Positions 8,308 to 17,182 of a stretch of DNA of 64,000 nucleotides are shown one piece after another. Numbering within the stretch: position 1 is the first letter of the stretch; each line of letters opens with the position of its first letter. The position numbers and the translations under genes were made by a program. Origin of the DNA: Stella humosa (lineage in GTDB: Bacteria; Pseudomonadota; Alphaproteobacteria; ATCC43930; Allostellaceae); contig NZ_AP019700.1 of NCBI RefSeq assembly GCF_006738645.1, positions 3,950,001 through 4,014,000 on the forward strand, written 5' to 3'. Under the pieces are notes generated by a model. It did no database searches. It worked only from the letters and a program-made list of their open reading frames with translations, and had not been told where the DNA came from.

Positions 8308-9648
8308 CTAGACAAGCTTGTGCTCCCAGATCGTCCGGCCGAAGTCGGGCGTCACCGCGGTCTGGTCGAGCACCGGCCAGTAGCGCAGGCGCAGGTTCGC
8401 GCCGGCGCCCAGGCGGGTGAATTCGAGCGTCAGGAAATGGCCGCCGGTCGGGGCAAACCCGGCCTCGGTCGCGACTTCGCCCCGGGTCATGCCGCCGACC
8501 GGCGAGGCCGGGAAGCGCTTGGGCGCCGCCAGCCATTCCCCCTCGGCCTTGCGATCGACCAGCGACAGGGGCGAGGAAATGATCTCGACCAGTTCCTTGC
8601 CGGAGCGCAGCGAAGTGCGCGCGATGCGGCCGAAATGAACGTCCCCCGTCAGCACGACGAGGTGGTGTTCCGAGGCGGCGACGATCCGCGACAGTTCGGC
8701 ATACTGCTCGAAGTCCGGCAGGTTCCAGTCGCCGAAGGTGCCCTTGAGGAAGCCGGTCGTGGTCTGAAGCAGCGGCTGGCCGACGACCAGCACGCCCGGC
8801 CCGCGCAGGCCCCCGACCCATTCCTGCACCGCCGCCAGGCTGGCCGGCGTCATGAAGTTGCCGCGGTCGCCGTCGCGGTCGACGCGGGTGTCGGCGACCA
8901 GGAAGGAGACCGGCGGCACGTCGAAGCGGGCGATCGGCCGGGGCGTCTGGAAGGTGCGGTAGAGCGCGCGGGCGACGTCCCACCATTCCCGGCGGCCGGA
9001 CGCCGTCCAGGTGTTGCGGGCGAAGGCGACGAAGTTCGGCGCGTTGTTCCAGAACTCGTGGTCGTCGGACGAGAAGTAGTTGGCGCCCGACCGCAGGAGC
9101 CGCGCGAAGCCGTTCACCTGGCCCCAGCTCTCCTTGTACTGGCCGAGGAACGCCTGGCGGAGCTCGTCGCGGCTGAACGAGGCGAAGAAGCGGTACCAGG
9201 GGCTGTCGAGATAGACTTGGTCGCCCGCCATCAGCTTCACGTCGGGGCGAGCCGCATGGGGCATGCGCAGGAAGGTGCGGCCGACGCGCAGCTCCTGATC
9301 CTGGAGATGGGAGAAGCACGAGCCGAGCAGGACCGTGAAGGGCTTGTCGCCCAGCGTCGGCAGCTCCGCCGGCAAGGTGGACATGTCGGCGTTCGCCACC
9401 ACGGTGCCGTCGGCTTCGAGCGCGAAGGCGCAGGATTGGCGGGGCGCCAGGCCGGTGACCCGGATCTCGCGGTGCCGCACGCGCACCGGGGTGCCGTCAC
9501 CCGGCCAGGCCTCCCAGGGCGTCGGCTCCTGCGTGCCGGGAGAACCCGCGGCCAGCCTCAGGCCATCTTCCGGCCCCGGCTCGTCGACGGCCGCCAGCCA
9601 CAGGGTGAGCTGGTCTGCGGCAGCCTCGCGGGGAACCAGGAGATACAC
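8308..9648 (-). CDS. PhoD-like alkaline phosphatase/phosphodiesterase
   Basis: About 446 residues. Metal-site motifs of the PhoD family appear in order: LGSCFSHL, LMAGDQVYLD, SSDDHEFWNN and LTGDVHFGR. No export signal is evident, so it may act in the cytoplasm, unlike classical Tat-exported PhoD. A GTG start at 9648 is preferred because GGGAGGGG lies 5 bases upstream; the ATG at 9663 would include the ribosome site within the gene. It is the first gene of the minus operon shared with the GMC oxidase and hydrolase, suggesting release of a phosphate group from the same unknown substrate or a membrane lipid. Confidence 0.8.
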   Translation of the reverse strand: MYLLVPREAAADQLTLWLAAVDEPGPEDGLRLAAGSPGTQEPTPWEAWPGDGTPVRVRHREIRVTGLAPRQSCAFALEADGTVVANADMSTLPAELPTLGDKPFTVLLGSCFSHLQDQELRVGRTFLRMPHAARPDVKLMAGDQVYLDSPWYRFFASFSRDELRQAFLGQYKESWGQVNGFARLLRSGANYFSSDDHEFWNNAPNFVAFARNTWTASGRREWWDVARALYRTFQTPRPIARFDVPPVSFLVADTRVDRDGDRGNFMTPASLAAVQEWVGGLRGPGVLVVGQPLLQTTTGFLKGTFGDWNLPDFEQYAELSRIVAASEHHLVVLTGDVHFGRIARTSLRSGKELVEIISSPLSLVDRKAEGEWLAAPKRFPASPVGGMTRGEVATEAGFAPTGGHFLTLEFTRLGAGANLRLRYWPVLDQTAVTPDFGRTIWEHKLV

Positions 9649-9798
9649 CCCAACCCCTCCCATGACCGCAATTCGACCAGGATGCCCGAACCGCCGATGC
9701 AGCCTTGCATCGAAGCCATCGGCGACCGAGCAATATTGCGGTCAGTCTGGGGGATATCAGCCGGGACTACTTCTCCATTATGACTGGATGTTCTTCTT

Positions 9799-10782
9799 CT
9801 AGAGCCAGCCCCGGCGCTTGAACCAGTAGTAGGGAACGATCGCCGACACCACCATCGTGCCGAGCGCGAAGGGGTAGCCGAAGGCCCATTTCAGCTCCGG
9901 CATGAACTCGAAGTTCATGCCGTAGATGGTGCCGACCAACGTCGGCGGCAGGAACAGCACGGCGGCGACCGAGAACACCTTGATGATGGTGTTCTGCTCC
10001 AGGTTGATGAGGCCCAGCGTCGCCTCGTGCAGGAAGCTGATCTGCTGCTCGAGCTGGGTCTCGTATGTCGCCAGCGAGGCCAGGTCGCGGGCGATCGCCT
10101 TGATCCGCGCCGACAGGCCGCCCTTCAGCCAGCCGTCCGCCCCCTGGCGCAGGAACGGCAGGATGCGCCCGAAGCTCAGCAGGCTTTCGCGCAGGATGGC
10201 GAGAAGCTGGTTCTTGCGGCCAAGCTGGCGGATCAGCGTGGGCAGGTCGGTGCGCGGCTTGGCCGGCCGGGCGGGCTCGGCCTCCTCGTCGTAGAAGATG
10301 GCGCTGGAACAGCCGCGCAGGCCGCTCGCCACGGATTCCAGCACGTCGGCGATGCGCTCGACGAAGCTCTCCACCAGGGACACCAGGATCGCGGGCGCGC
10401 TCTGGTTCTGCTCCGGGTGGCGGGCCAGCCGGGTGTCGAAGGTGCGGAACGGCATCGGGTCGGCGTAGCGCACGGTGACCAGATGGTCGGCGGTCAGCAG
10501 GAACGTGACCTCCGACCGCTCCGGCCGGTCCTGGGCGACGCCATTGACCACGACCGCGGTCATGACGATGGCCCCGCCCTCGCGATAGAGACGCGCCGAT
10601 TCCTCGATTTCGGTCATCTCCTGGCGCGTCGGCACCTGGAGGCCGAGCAGGCGCTCGACCGCCTGCTCCTCCTCGCGCGTGGGATCGCGCAGGTCGATCC
10701 ACTGGACGTCGGCCGCCGCCGGGCTGGCATCGGGGGGCAGCTTGCAGGCGCGGCCCCCGACCCGGCCGTGGAAGGTGATCAC
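9799..10782 (-). CDS. CorA-type divalent cation transporter
   Basis: 327 residues. The N-terminal cytoplasmic funnel domain is followed by a long helix (about 180-262) and two C-terminal membrane helices separated by the family's YGMN motif (GMN at 288-290), with a basic tail (FKRRGWL). The periplasmic loop after GMN is FEFMPEL, as in transporters related to CorA/ZntB. The GTG start overlaps the stop of an upstream small membrane protein (GTGA), so the two are translationally coupled. It should carry Mg2+, Co2+ or Zn2+; the ion cannot be told from sequence. Confidence 0.88.
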   Translation of the reverse strand: MITFHGRVGGRACKLPPDASPAAADVQWIDLRDPTREEEQAVERLLGLQVPTRQEMTEIEESARLYREGGAIVMTAVVVNGVAQDRPERSEVTFLLTADHLVTVRYADPMPFRTFDTRLARHPEQNQSAPAILVSLVESFVERIADVLESVASGLRGCSSAIFYDEEAEPARPAKPRTDLPTLIRQLGRKNQLLAILRESLLSFGRILPFLRQGADGWLKGGLSARIKAIARDLASLATYETQLEQQISFLHEATLGLINLEQNTIIKVFSVAAVLFLPPTLVGTIYGMNFEFMPELKWAFGYPFALGTMVVSAIVPYYWFKRRGWL

Positions 10783-10985
10783 CGGACGGCCGCCACGGCG
10801 GCCGGCGGCGCCGGATCGGGCATGGCGATGGCGGCCGCGCAGAGGCCGATGACGGGAACGAAGACGGTACCGATGCAGATGGCGAGGACCATCCCGACGT
10901 CGGAGGGGCGACGGGCGGACGGCCTGGGGGCGGACGGGGCACGGCCGGGCGCGCGCACGCGGCCCCGAAGGATCGAACGGTTCAT
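10779..10985 (-). CDS. Small membrane protein coupled to CorA
   Basis: 68 residues. A basic, Pro/Arg-rich N-terminus (about 1-28) is followed by one long hydrophobic segment (VGMVLAICIGTVFVPVIGL at about 30-48, continuing to 54) and an Ala/Pro tail. The ribosome site GCAGGAG is well placed, and the stop overlaps the corA GTG start. I know no named family. Positively charged residues before the helix suggest an N-in orientation. It may regulate or stabilise the transporter, as other small membrane proteins do, but that is inference. Confidence 0.55.
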   Translation of the reverse strand: MNRSILRGRVRAPGRAPSAPRPSARRPSDVGMVLAICIGTVFVPVIGLCAAAIAMPDPAPPAAVAAVR

Positions 10986-11033
10986 GGGCGTATCTCCTGC
11001 GGGCGGCCGTCTGCAGCGCCCGGGAGAGACCGA

Positions 11034-11102
11034 TCAGCCGATCGGCACGCCCTGGAACGCCGGGGACGGCACGCCCGATCGACTGTATGGGTCGGTGGGC
11101 AT
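11034..11102 (-). CDS. Possible 22-residue leader peptide upstream of the corA operon
   Basis: A short reading frame (MPTDPYSRSGVPSPAFQGVPIG) begins with ATG behind CAGGAAG and ends 48 bases before the small membrane protein gene. It is rich in Pro (4 of 22) and sits just after a strong hairpin. The layout recalls Pro-rich leader peptides such as MgtL that tune Mg2+ transporter expression. Similarity is only in design and Pro content, so treat it as a hypothesis; it could equally be untranslated spacer. Confidence 0.25.
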   Translation of the reverse strand: MPTDPYSRSGVPSPAFQGVPIG

Positions 11103-11118
11103 GGCTTCCTGTTCCTGT

Positions 11119-11154
11119 GGTGTCGCCGGCCCGCATTGCGGGTGCGGCGACACC
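11119..11154. promoter_or_regulatory. Strong hairpin between the amidohydrolase and corA operons
   Basis: Outer arms GGTGTCGCC (11119-11127) and GGCGACACC (11146-11154) enclose an inner stem CCCGC/GCGGG with an ATT loop. There is no T-run on either side. On the minus strand it lies after the amidohydrolase stop and before the possible leader peptide. It may be a GC-rich terminator of the amidohydrolase gene or part of a corA leader. Confidence 0.45.
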
Positions 11155-11228
11155 CCTGAATTGTCCCTTCCGGCGGCCTTCGTCAAGCCGATTCCGGCAC
11201 CTTCATCGCACTGCAACATCGCCGGCTG

Positions 11229-12266
11229 TCAGAGGGCGTAGACCCGCTCCGCCGTGCCGGCGAAAAGGGCCCGCTTCTCGCTGTCCGAGGCGCCTGCGGC
11301 GATGCGCTTGAAGGCATTCCACAGGGCGGCATAGCCGATGCCCATCTTCTCGACCGGGAAGTTGCTTTCGAACAGACAGCGGTCGGCGCCGAACAGCTCG
11401 ATGCAGGTCTCGATGTAGGGCCCCCAGAGCCGCGCCAGCTCGGCCGAATCGGGCGGTGCGGGCCGCGCGCCATAGTCGTAGGCGGCCAGCCGCATCATCA
11501 TGCCGCCCAGCTTTACCGACACGTTGGGGCAGCGGGCGAGTGCGGTCATGCCCGTCTTCCACTCGGTGAAGATCGCGTCGCGCCGGCCGGCATACGGCCC
11601 ATAGCCGAGCGGGCCGCCGCAATGGCCCAGCACCAGGTTGGCGTCGGGCATCGATTCCGCCAGGTCGAGGGCGTCGGCCAGTTGGGGGTGGAAGACCCAC
11701 AGGTCATAGGCCAGCCCCAGCGCCGTCAGCCGCTCCAGCCCACGGCGGAAGTCGGGCCGGCGCAGCAGGTGCGGCTCGGGGCAGCCGCTGCCGATGATCG
11801 GGTCGGCATCGTGGGAGGCCTGGTGGCGAACGCCGCAGAAGCGCCCGCCGCCGGCGCGGATATGGGCTTCCAGCACCGGCTCGACGGCGTCGCCCAGCGT
11901 CAGGTCGGCGAACCCGACGATGCCGGCCGCCACGCGCGTGGGGCCATACATGCCGCTGGCGCTCTGGGCGGCGATGCCGGCCACGAACTCCGTCTCGCCC
12001 ACCGGCCGCATCTCGACCGGGCCGGCGGCGCGATACATCGCCCGGCATTCGATGAAGACGGTCGCCACCACGTTGTGGCCGGTGTTCAGGTCGGCCAGCA
12101 GTTCCGGCAGGAAATAGGGGTAGTCCGGCTTGTGCCACAGGTGATGGTGGGCATCGACGATCGGCAGATCGGGCTCCAGGATCGGCTCGGCCGGCTGGCG
12201 GGCCAGCCAGTCGGCGTCCGGGACGGTGATCCGCCCGTACTGGGTGGCGGGCCTGGCCGTTTCCAT
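11229..12266 (-). CDS. Amidohydrolase 2 family (TIM-barrel) metal-dependent hydrolase
   Basis: 345 residues. The N-terminal VDAHHHLWH is the HxH metal site; GHCGGP and FESNFPVEKMG near the end are the usual later His and Asp/Asn positions of the amidohydrolase-2 group (YitC, lactonase and decarboxylase relatives). AAGGA lies 7-8 bases before the chosen ATG; a longer in-frame start at 12305 has no ribosome site. The likely substrate is a lactone or an aromatic or dicarboxylic acid. The gene stands alone on the minus strand and is divergent from a DUF2157 gene. Confidence 0.8.
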   Translation of the reverse strand: METARPATQYGRITVPDADWLARQPAEPILEPDLPIVDAHHHLWHKPDYPYFLPELLADLNTGHNVVATVFIECRAMYRAAGPVEMRPVGETEFVAGIAAQSASGMYGPTRVAAGIVGFADLTLGDAVEPVLEAHIRAGGGRFCGVRHQASHDADPIIGSGCPEPHLLRRPDFRRGLERLTALGLAYDLWVFHPQLADALDLAESMPDANLVLGHCGGPLGYGPYAGRRDAIFTEWKTGMTALARCPNVSVKLGGMMMRLAAYDYGARPAPPDSAELARLWGPYIETCIELFGADRCLFESNFPVEKMGIGYAALWNAFKRIAAGASDSEKRALFAGTAERVYAL

Positions 12267-12401
12267 CTGGCATTCCTTCTTGGTGATTGGCCGACAGTAC
12301 CGCACGCCCGGCCATCCGGGTTCAAGGCGCGAAGCGGCCTGTCGCGCCGTCCCGGCACAGCCTATGATGGCGGCCCAGACAGAGTCAGGTCACCACCGCC
12401 C

Positions 12402-13688
12402 GTGTTCGATCGCTACTACCTGCGCCGCATCGACGACGACCTGGAGACCTGGACCGCCAACGGCTGGGTGACCGACGACGGGGCGGCCGCGATCCGCCGC
12501 CATGTCGAGGCCGGCGCCGGCCGCACGCGACTGCCCGGCGTGCTGGGCTCGCTGGGCGCGCTCCTGATCGCGGCCGGCCTTTTCGCCTTTGTCGCCGCCA
12601 ACTGGGACGGCGTGCCGCGCCTGGGCAAGGTGGGGCTGGTCTACCTGCTGCTGGCCGGCACGCTGGGCGGCGCCTGGGTCCTGGCGCGGGCCCACTTGCG
12701 CAACATCGCCGACAGCGCGACCACCCTGGCGACGCTGGTCTTCGGCGGCGGCGTCGCCCTCATCGGGCAGATCTACCACCTGCCGGCGGACTGGCCGGGC
12801 GGCAGCCTCGTGGTCGGGCTGGGCGCCCTGGTCGCCGCGTTCCTCGGGCGGTCGCGCGGCGCGCTGGTGGTCGCCTGCGCCGCGCTCGGCGCTTGGACCT
12901 TCGGCCGCATGGCCGAGCACGAGGCCGCCAGCCACCTCGCCTTCTGGCCCCTGTTCCTGATCGCCGCCTGGCTGGGGGCGTCGCGCCCCGGCGCCCTGTC
13001 GCGCCATGCGGTCGTCCTGCTCCTCGCCGGCCATCTCGGCACCTGGATGCTGACCATGCCGCTGCACGAGGTTTCGGGCGACGGGGAATGGTCGCGGGCA
13101 GCCCTTGCCATGGGGCTCGCGTCCAGCTTCGCCGCCATCGGCTTTGCCACCGCCCTGCTGTCGCCCGCCTTCGGGCTGACCCTGGCGCACTGGTCGATCT
13201 GGTTCTTCGCCGGCCTGCTCTGCCTGCTGCATGTGGTGGCGGGCGAGGCGCAGTCGCTCGAGCGCCAGGGGCTGGCCGGCATTGCCGGCATCGTGCTGCT
13301 GGCGGGTGCGGTCCTGCCGATCCTGCATGTCGCCATTGCCCGCGACCGGCGGGCGGCCGGCCTGTTGGCCGCGGCCATGCTGCCGGGGCTGGCGATCATC
13401 CCCGTGATGTGGACGATGCCGGTCCTGTCGGCGCTGGTGGCGCCCGTGCTGGGGCTGGCCAGCGCCGTGGGGCTGGTCGGGGCCGGCCTGTTCGCCGCCA
13501 GCCGGCCGATCACGGCCGCGGGCTATACGGCCTTCGGCGTCATCGTCCTGTGGCTGATGCACCGCACGATCGGCTCGCTGCTGGACCAGTCGCTGTTCTT
13601 CTTCGCCGCCGGCTTCGTGCTGCTCGCCTTCGGCTGGGGCGCGCGCCGGCTGATCGGCGCCACCGCCGCACCCAAGGCCCGGCCATGA
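12402..13688 (+). CDS. DUF2157 multi-pass membrane protein
   Basis: 428 residues from a GTG start (FDRYYLRRIDDDLETW). A short cytoplasmic helical domain (about 1-45, matching the DUF2157 N-terminus with WVTDDGAAAIRRHV) is followed by roughly 12 hydrophobic segments from about residue 50, including FVAANWDGVPRLGK, a family hallmark. The product is an inner-membrane protein of unknown function. Its stop overlaps the ATG of the GDYXXLXY-domain gene (ATGA), the usual partner of DUF2157 genes. Confidence 0.85.
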   Translation: MFDRYYLRRIDDDLETWTANGWVTDDGAAAIRRHVEAGAGRTRLPGVLGSLGALLIAAGLFAFVAANWDGVPRLGKVGLVYLLLAGTLGGAWVLARAHLRNIADSATTLATLVFGGGVALIGQIYHLPADWPGGSLVVGLGALVAAFLGRSRGALVVACAALGAWTFGRMAEHEAASHLAFWPLFLIAAWLGASRPGALSRHAVVLLLAGHLGTWMLTMPLHEVSGDGEWSRAALAMGLASSFAAIGFATALLSPAFGLTLAHWSIWFFAGLLCLLHVVAGEAQSLERQGLAGIAGIVLLAGAVLPILHVAIARDRRAAGLLAAAMLPGLAIIPVMWTMPVLSALVAPVLGLASAVGLVGAGLFAASRPITAAGYTAFGVIVLWLMHRTIGSLLDQSLFFFAAGFVLLAFGWGARRLIGATAAPKARP

Positions 13689-14326
13689 TGGCGCGCACCG
13701 CCGAAATCCTGTCGCTCGACCGGCTGGCCGCCCGGCTGCCGGCCGGCCTGCGCTACGCGCTCTGCTTCCTGCTGCTGGGCGGGTTCCTGGCGGTGATGAT
13801 CGTGCAGCGCGCGCTCATCCTGCGCGACGGGGCCGAGGTCCGCCTCAACCTGGTGCCGGTCGACCCGCGCGATCTCTTCCGCGGCGACTATGTCATCCTG
13901 ACCTACGACATCAGCGAGTTGCGGCTGGACCGGCTCACGGGCGACAAGGGCTTCCGCCGCGGCGAGGCGATCTATGTGACGCTGCGCCCGGGCGCAGACG
14001 GCCGGGCGATCGCCACCGCCGCCCACCGCCGCCGGCCCGAAGCGGCCGCACCGAGCGTCGTCGTGCGCGGCCAGGTCGGCTATTCCGGCACCCACGCCCG
14101 CCTGCCCGGCGACCGCGAGGCCTGCGCCAACCTGCCCGGCTGCACCATCGTCGGCGTCGACTACGGCATCGAGAGCTATTTCGTACCGGAAGGCCAGGGC
14201 CGCGCCATCGAGATGACCGAGAAGAGCCGGCTCGAGGTCGTGGCCGCCGTTTCCGGCGGCGGCGAGGCCGCCATCAAGCGCCTGCTCGTCGACGGCAAGA
14301 TGCTCTATAGCGAACCCCTGTACTGA
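13685..14326 (+). CDS. GDYXXLXY-domain membrane-anchored protein
   Basis: 213 residues. One N-terminal membrane helix (LRYALCFLLLGGFLAVMIVQ at about 21-40) is followed by a periplasmic domain with the signature RGDYVILTYDIS that names the family. Two Cys (CANLPGC) may form a disulfide. The gene is coupled to the upstream DUF2157 gene. The pair probably forms a membrane complex, but no biochemical role is established. ATG ATG is a double start, and the first overlaps the upstream stop. Confidence 0.85.
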   Translation: MMARTAEILSLDRLAARLPAGLRYALCFLLLGGFLAVMIVQRALILRDGAEVRLNLVPVDPRDLFRGDYVILTYDISELRLDRLTGDKGFRRGEAIYVTLRPGADGRAIATAAHRRRPEAAAPSVVVRGQVGYSGTHARLPGDREACANLPGCTIVGVDYGIESYFVPEGQGRAIEMTEKSRLEVVAAVSGGGEAAIKRLLVDGKMLYSEPLY

Positions 14327-14375
14327 CGCCCCTTCTTCCGCCCTTCCTGCCCCCGTCCCCTGCCAAGGCCCTGCC

Positions 14376-15881
14376 ATGAAGATCGTCGTCGCGGCGTTCA
14401 GCCACGAGACCAACAGCTTCTCGCCCGTGCCCACCACGCTCGACCGCTTCGGCATCGGTAGCGGCCCCTATTTCGGCCAAGCCGCGCGCACCGCCTTCGA
14501 GAAGACGGGCATGCCGATGGCGGCCATGATCCGCCTGGCGGAGGCGGCCGGCGCCACCGTCGTCACCCCAGTGGCCGCCCGTTGCAGCCCGAGCGCGCCG
14601 GTCGACGCGGCCGCCTACGACACGATCTGCCAAGCGATCCTGGACGCCATCGCCGGGGGCTGCGATGCCGTCCTGCTCGACCTGCATGGCGCCATGATCG
14701 CCGAGCAGGCCGACGACGGCGAGGGCCGGCTGCTGGCCCGTATCCGCGCGATGGCCCCGGACCTGCCGATCGGCCTGTCGCTCGACTTCCACACCAACCT
14801 GACCGCCGACATGATCGACAACGCCACCGTTGCCGTCGGCTATCGCACCTATCCCCACATCGACATGTACGAGACGGGCGAACGCACGTCGCGCCTGCTG
14901 CTCGACGCCCTGGCCGGGCGGGTGCGGCCGGTGATGGCGTGGGGCAACGCGCCGATGCTGCCCCACACCCTGAAGCAGGACAGCAACGACGAACCGATGC
15001 GCAGCCTGCTGGCCCTGGCCAAGGCGGCCGAGGACGAGCCCGGCATCCTGGCCGTCACGCTCTTCGCCGGCTTCCCGCTGGCCGACACGCGCGAGGCCGG
15101 CCTGTCGGTGCTGGTGGTGGCCGATGGCGACCCGGCGGCGGCCGGGGCGGTGCGCGACCGGCTGCTGGCGGCCGCCTGGGCGGTACGCGATGGCCTGGTC
15201 CACCACCCGCGATCGCTGGCCGACCAGGTGGCCGAGGCCCGGGCGCTGGCCGAGGCCCCAGGTACCGCCGGGCCGGTGCTGCTGATCGACCATGCCGACA
15301 ACTGCAATTCCGGCGGCACGCTCGATTCCATGAGCGTGGTCGCCGAGGCAGTCCGCCAGGGGCTGGACGACATCGCCGTCGCCCCGATCTGCGACCCCGA
15401 GGCGGTCGAGATCCTGCGCGCGGCCGGAATCGGCGCCACCGTCACGCTCGACATCGGCGGCAAGCTGGACTGCCCGACGCTGGCGCGCCAGCCGGCACCC
15501 ATGCGGCTCACCGGCACGGTCGGTGCCATCAGCGACGGCATGCTGACCGTCACCGGCCCCGTCTTCACCGGCACGCTGGTGAACATGGGGCCATCCGTGC
15601 GCTTCGATGCCGGCGGGCTCAGCCTCGTCATCACCAGCCGGCGGATCGAGCCCTATGATCTCGGCGTCTTCCGCTCACTCGGCATCGAGCCGGCGGCCAA
15701 GCGTTTCCTGATCCTGAAATCGCGCATCCAGTACAAGCCGACCTTCGTGCCGATCGCGCGCGGGGTGGTGGAGTGCGACGGCGAGGGCGTGGCCAGTTCG
15801 GACTACGCGCTGTTCCGCTTTGCCCGCCTGCGCCGCCCGATCTATCCGATCGATGCCGACGCGGCCTTCCCGACAGGCTGA
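14376..15881 (+). CDS. M81 family metallopeptidase (MlrC-like)
   Basis: 501 residues, the normal length for the MlrC (microcystinase C) group. The start MKIVVAAFSHETNSFSP is characteristic. LLDLHGAM and LDFHTN carry likely zinc ligands, and the C-terminal domain includes the LTGTVGAISDG region. The family cleaves linear peptides or small amides; most members outside microcystin degraders have unknown substrates. The following MFS gene starts 58 bases downstream on the same strand, suggesting uptake or export of a related compound. Confidence 0.88.
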   Translation: MKIVVAAFSHETNSFSPVPTTLDRFGIGSGPYFGQAARTAFEKTGMPMAAMIRLAEAAGATVVTPVAARCSPSAPVDAAAYDTICQAILDAIAGGCDAVLLDLHGAMIAEQADDGEGRLLARIRAMAPDLPIGLSLDFHTNLTADMIDNATVAVGYRTYPHIDMYETGERTSRLLLDALAGRVRPVMAWGNAPMLPHTLKQDSNDEPMRSLLALAKAAEDEPGILAVTLFAGFPLADTREAGLSVLVVADGDPAAAGAVRDRLLAAAWAVRDGLVHHPRSLADQVAEARALAEAPGTAGPVLLIDHADNCNSGGTLDSMSVVAEAVRQGLDDIAVAPICDPEAVEILRAAGIGATVTLDIGGKLDCPTLARQPAPMRLTGTVGAISDGMLTVTGPVFTGTLVNMGPSVRFDAGGLSLVITSRRIEPYDLGVFRSLGIEPAAKRFLILKSRIQYKPTFVPIARGVVECDGEGVASSDYALFRFARLRRPIYPIDADAAFPTG

Positions 15882-15939
15882 ACGACCAACTGAACGACCA
15901 AGAAGCCGAGTACCCCGGCAACCGGGGGAGGAGACGACG

Positions 15940-17160
15940 ATGAATGCAGGCCGGCGCCCCGACAGCGGGGTGGAGTCCTCCTATGCCTGGCTGCGGCTCG
16001 GCGTGTCGGTGCTGCTGGGCGCGGTCGGCGGCGTCGGCTTCTGGTCGGTCGTCGTCGTCCTGCCGTCGGTACAGGCGGAGTTCGGCGTCGATCGCGGCAC
16101 CGCCTCCATCCCCTATACCGCGACCATGCTGGGCTTTGCCTTCGGCGGCATCCTGATGGGCCGCCTGGCCGACCGTCTCGGCATCGTGCCGCCGGTCCTG
16201 CTGGGCGCGGTCGCGATCGCGGCCGGCTATGTCGGCTCGGCCTACTCCACCTCGCTGTGGCAGTTCGCCCTGTGCCACGGGGTGCTGATCGGCCTGTTCG
16301 GGTCCTCGGCCGTGTTCGGGCCGCTGATCGCCGACATCTCATACTGGTTCACCCGGCGGCGCGGCATCGCGGTCGGCATCTGCGCCAGCGGCAACTACCT
16401 GGCCGGCACGATCTGGCCGTCGGTCATCCAGGCGATGGTCGAGGACATGGGCTGGCGCGGCGCCTACATGGTGGTCGGCCTTGTCTGCGTGACGCTGATG
16501 GTGCCGCTGGCGCTGTGCCTGCGCCGCCCGGCACCGCAGCAGCGCGCCCAGCCGGCCGCGACGGATTCCAGCGGGGCCGGCGCCATGTCGCCCAATCGGC
16601 TGCAACTGCTGCTGGCCTTTGCCGGCATCACCTGCTGCCTCGCCATGTCGATGCCGCAGGTACACATCGTCGCCTATTGCGGCGACCTCGGCTACGGCGT
16701 CGCCCGCGGGGCCGAGATGCTGTCGCTGATGCTGGGTTTCGGCATCATCAGCCGGTTGGCCTCGGGCTGGATCTCCGACCGCATCGGCGGGGTGCGCACG
16801 CTGCTGCTGGGATCGACCCTCCAGGGCTTGACGCTGATCTTCTACCTGCCGTTCGACGGGCTGACCTCGCTCTACGTCGTCTCGGCCCTGTTCGGCCTGT
16901 CCCAGGGCGGCATCGTGCCGAGCTACGCCATCATCGTGCGCGAATACATGCCCGCCCGCGAGGCCGGCACGCGGGTCGGCGTGGTGCTGATGTCGACCAT
17001 CATCGGCATGGCGCTGGGCGGCTGGATGTCGGGCGTGATCTACGACGTCACGGGCTCGTACCAGGCGGCCTTCATCAACGGCACCATCTGGAACCTGGTC
17101 AATGTCGCGATCGCGCTGTGGCTGCTGCAACGCCGGCCGCCGCGGCTCGCCGCCGCCTGA
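15940..17160 (+). CDS. MFS transporter (oxalate/formate-antiporter-like)
   Basis: 406 residues with about 12 membrane helices. The loop 2-3 signature GRLADRLG and its counterpart GWISDRIGG in the second half are typical of MFS. The layout with FGPLIADISYWFTRRRGIAVGI is like monocarboxylate or oxalate/formate-type members. GGGAGGAG lies 7-9 bases before the ATG. It is probably co-transcribed with the MlrC-type peptidase and may carry its substrate or product. It converges with the GTPase gene, with a 22-base gap and no obvious terminator. Confidence 0.85.
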   Translation: MNAGRRPDSGVESSYAWLRLGVSVLLGAVGGVGFWSVVVVLPSVQAEFGVDRGTASIPYTATMLGFAFGGILMGRLADRLGIVPPVLLGAVAIAAGYVGSAYSTSLWQFALCHGVLIGLFGSSAVFGPLIADISYWFTRRRGIAVGICASGNYLAGTIWPSVIQAMVEDMGWRGAYMVVGLVCVTLMVPLALCLRRPAPQQRAQPAATDSSGAGAMSPNRLQLLLAFAGITCCLAMSMPQVHIVAYCGDLGYGVARGAEMLSLMLGFGIISRLASGWISDRIGGVRTLLLGSTLQGLTLIFYLPFDGLTSLYVVSALFGLSQGGIVPSYAIIVREYMPAREAGTRVGVVLMSTIIGMALGGWMSGVIYDVTGSYQAAFINGTIWNLVNVAIALWLLQRRPPRLAAA

Positions 17161-17182
17161 GCGGACCACCGAAGCCGGGCGG

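Noticed and set aside
5921-9319. Long minus frame joining the GMC oxidase with upstream sequence (1132 codons)
   Set aside because: Only the part from 7498 matches GMC enzymes; the rest runs through other genes in a shadow frame and has no ribosome site.
9664-9798. Small gene in the gap between the PhoD-like and CorA-type genes
   Set aside because: No frame with start, ribosome site and plausible composition was found; the gap likely holds the promoter of the five-gene operon.
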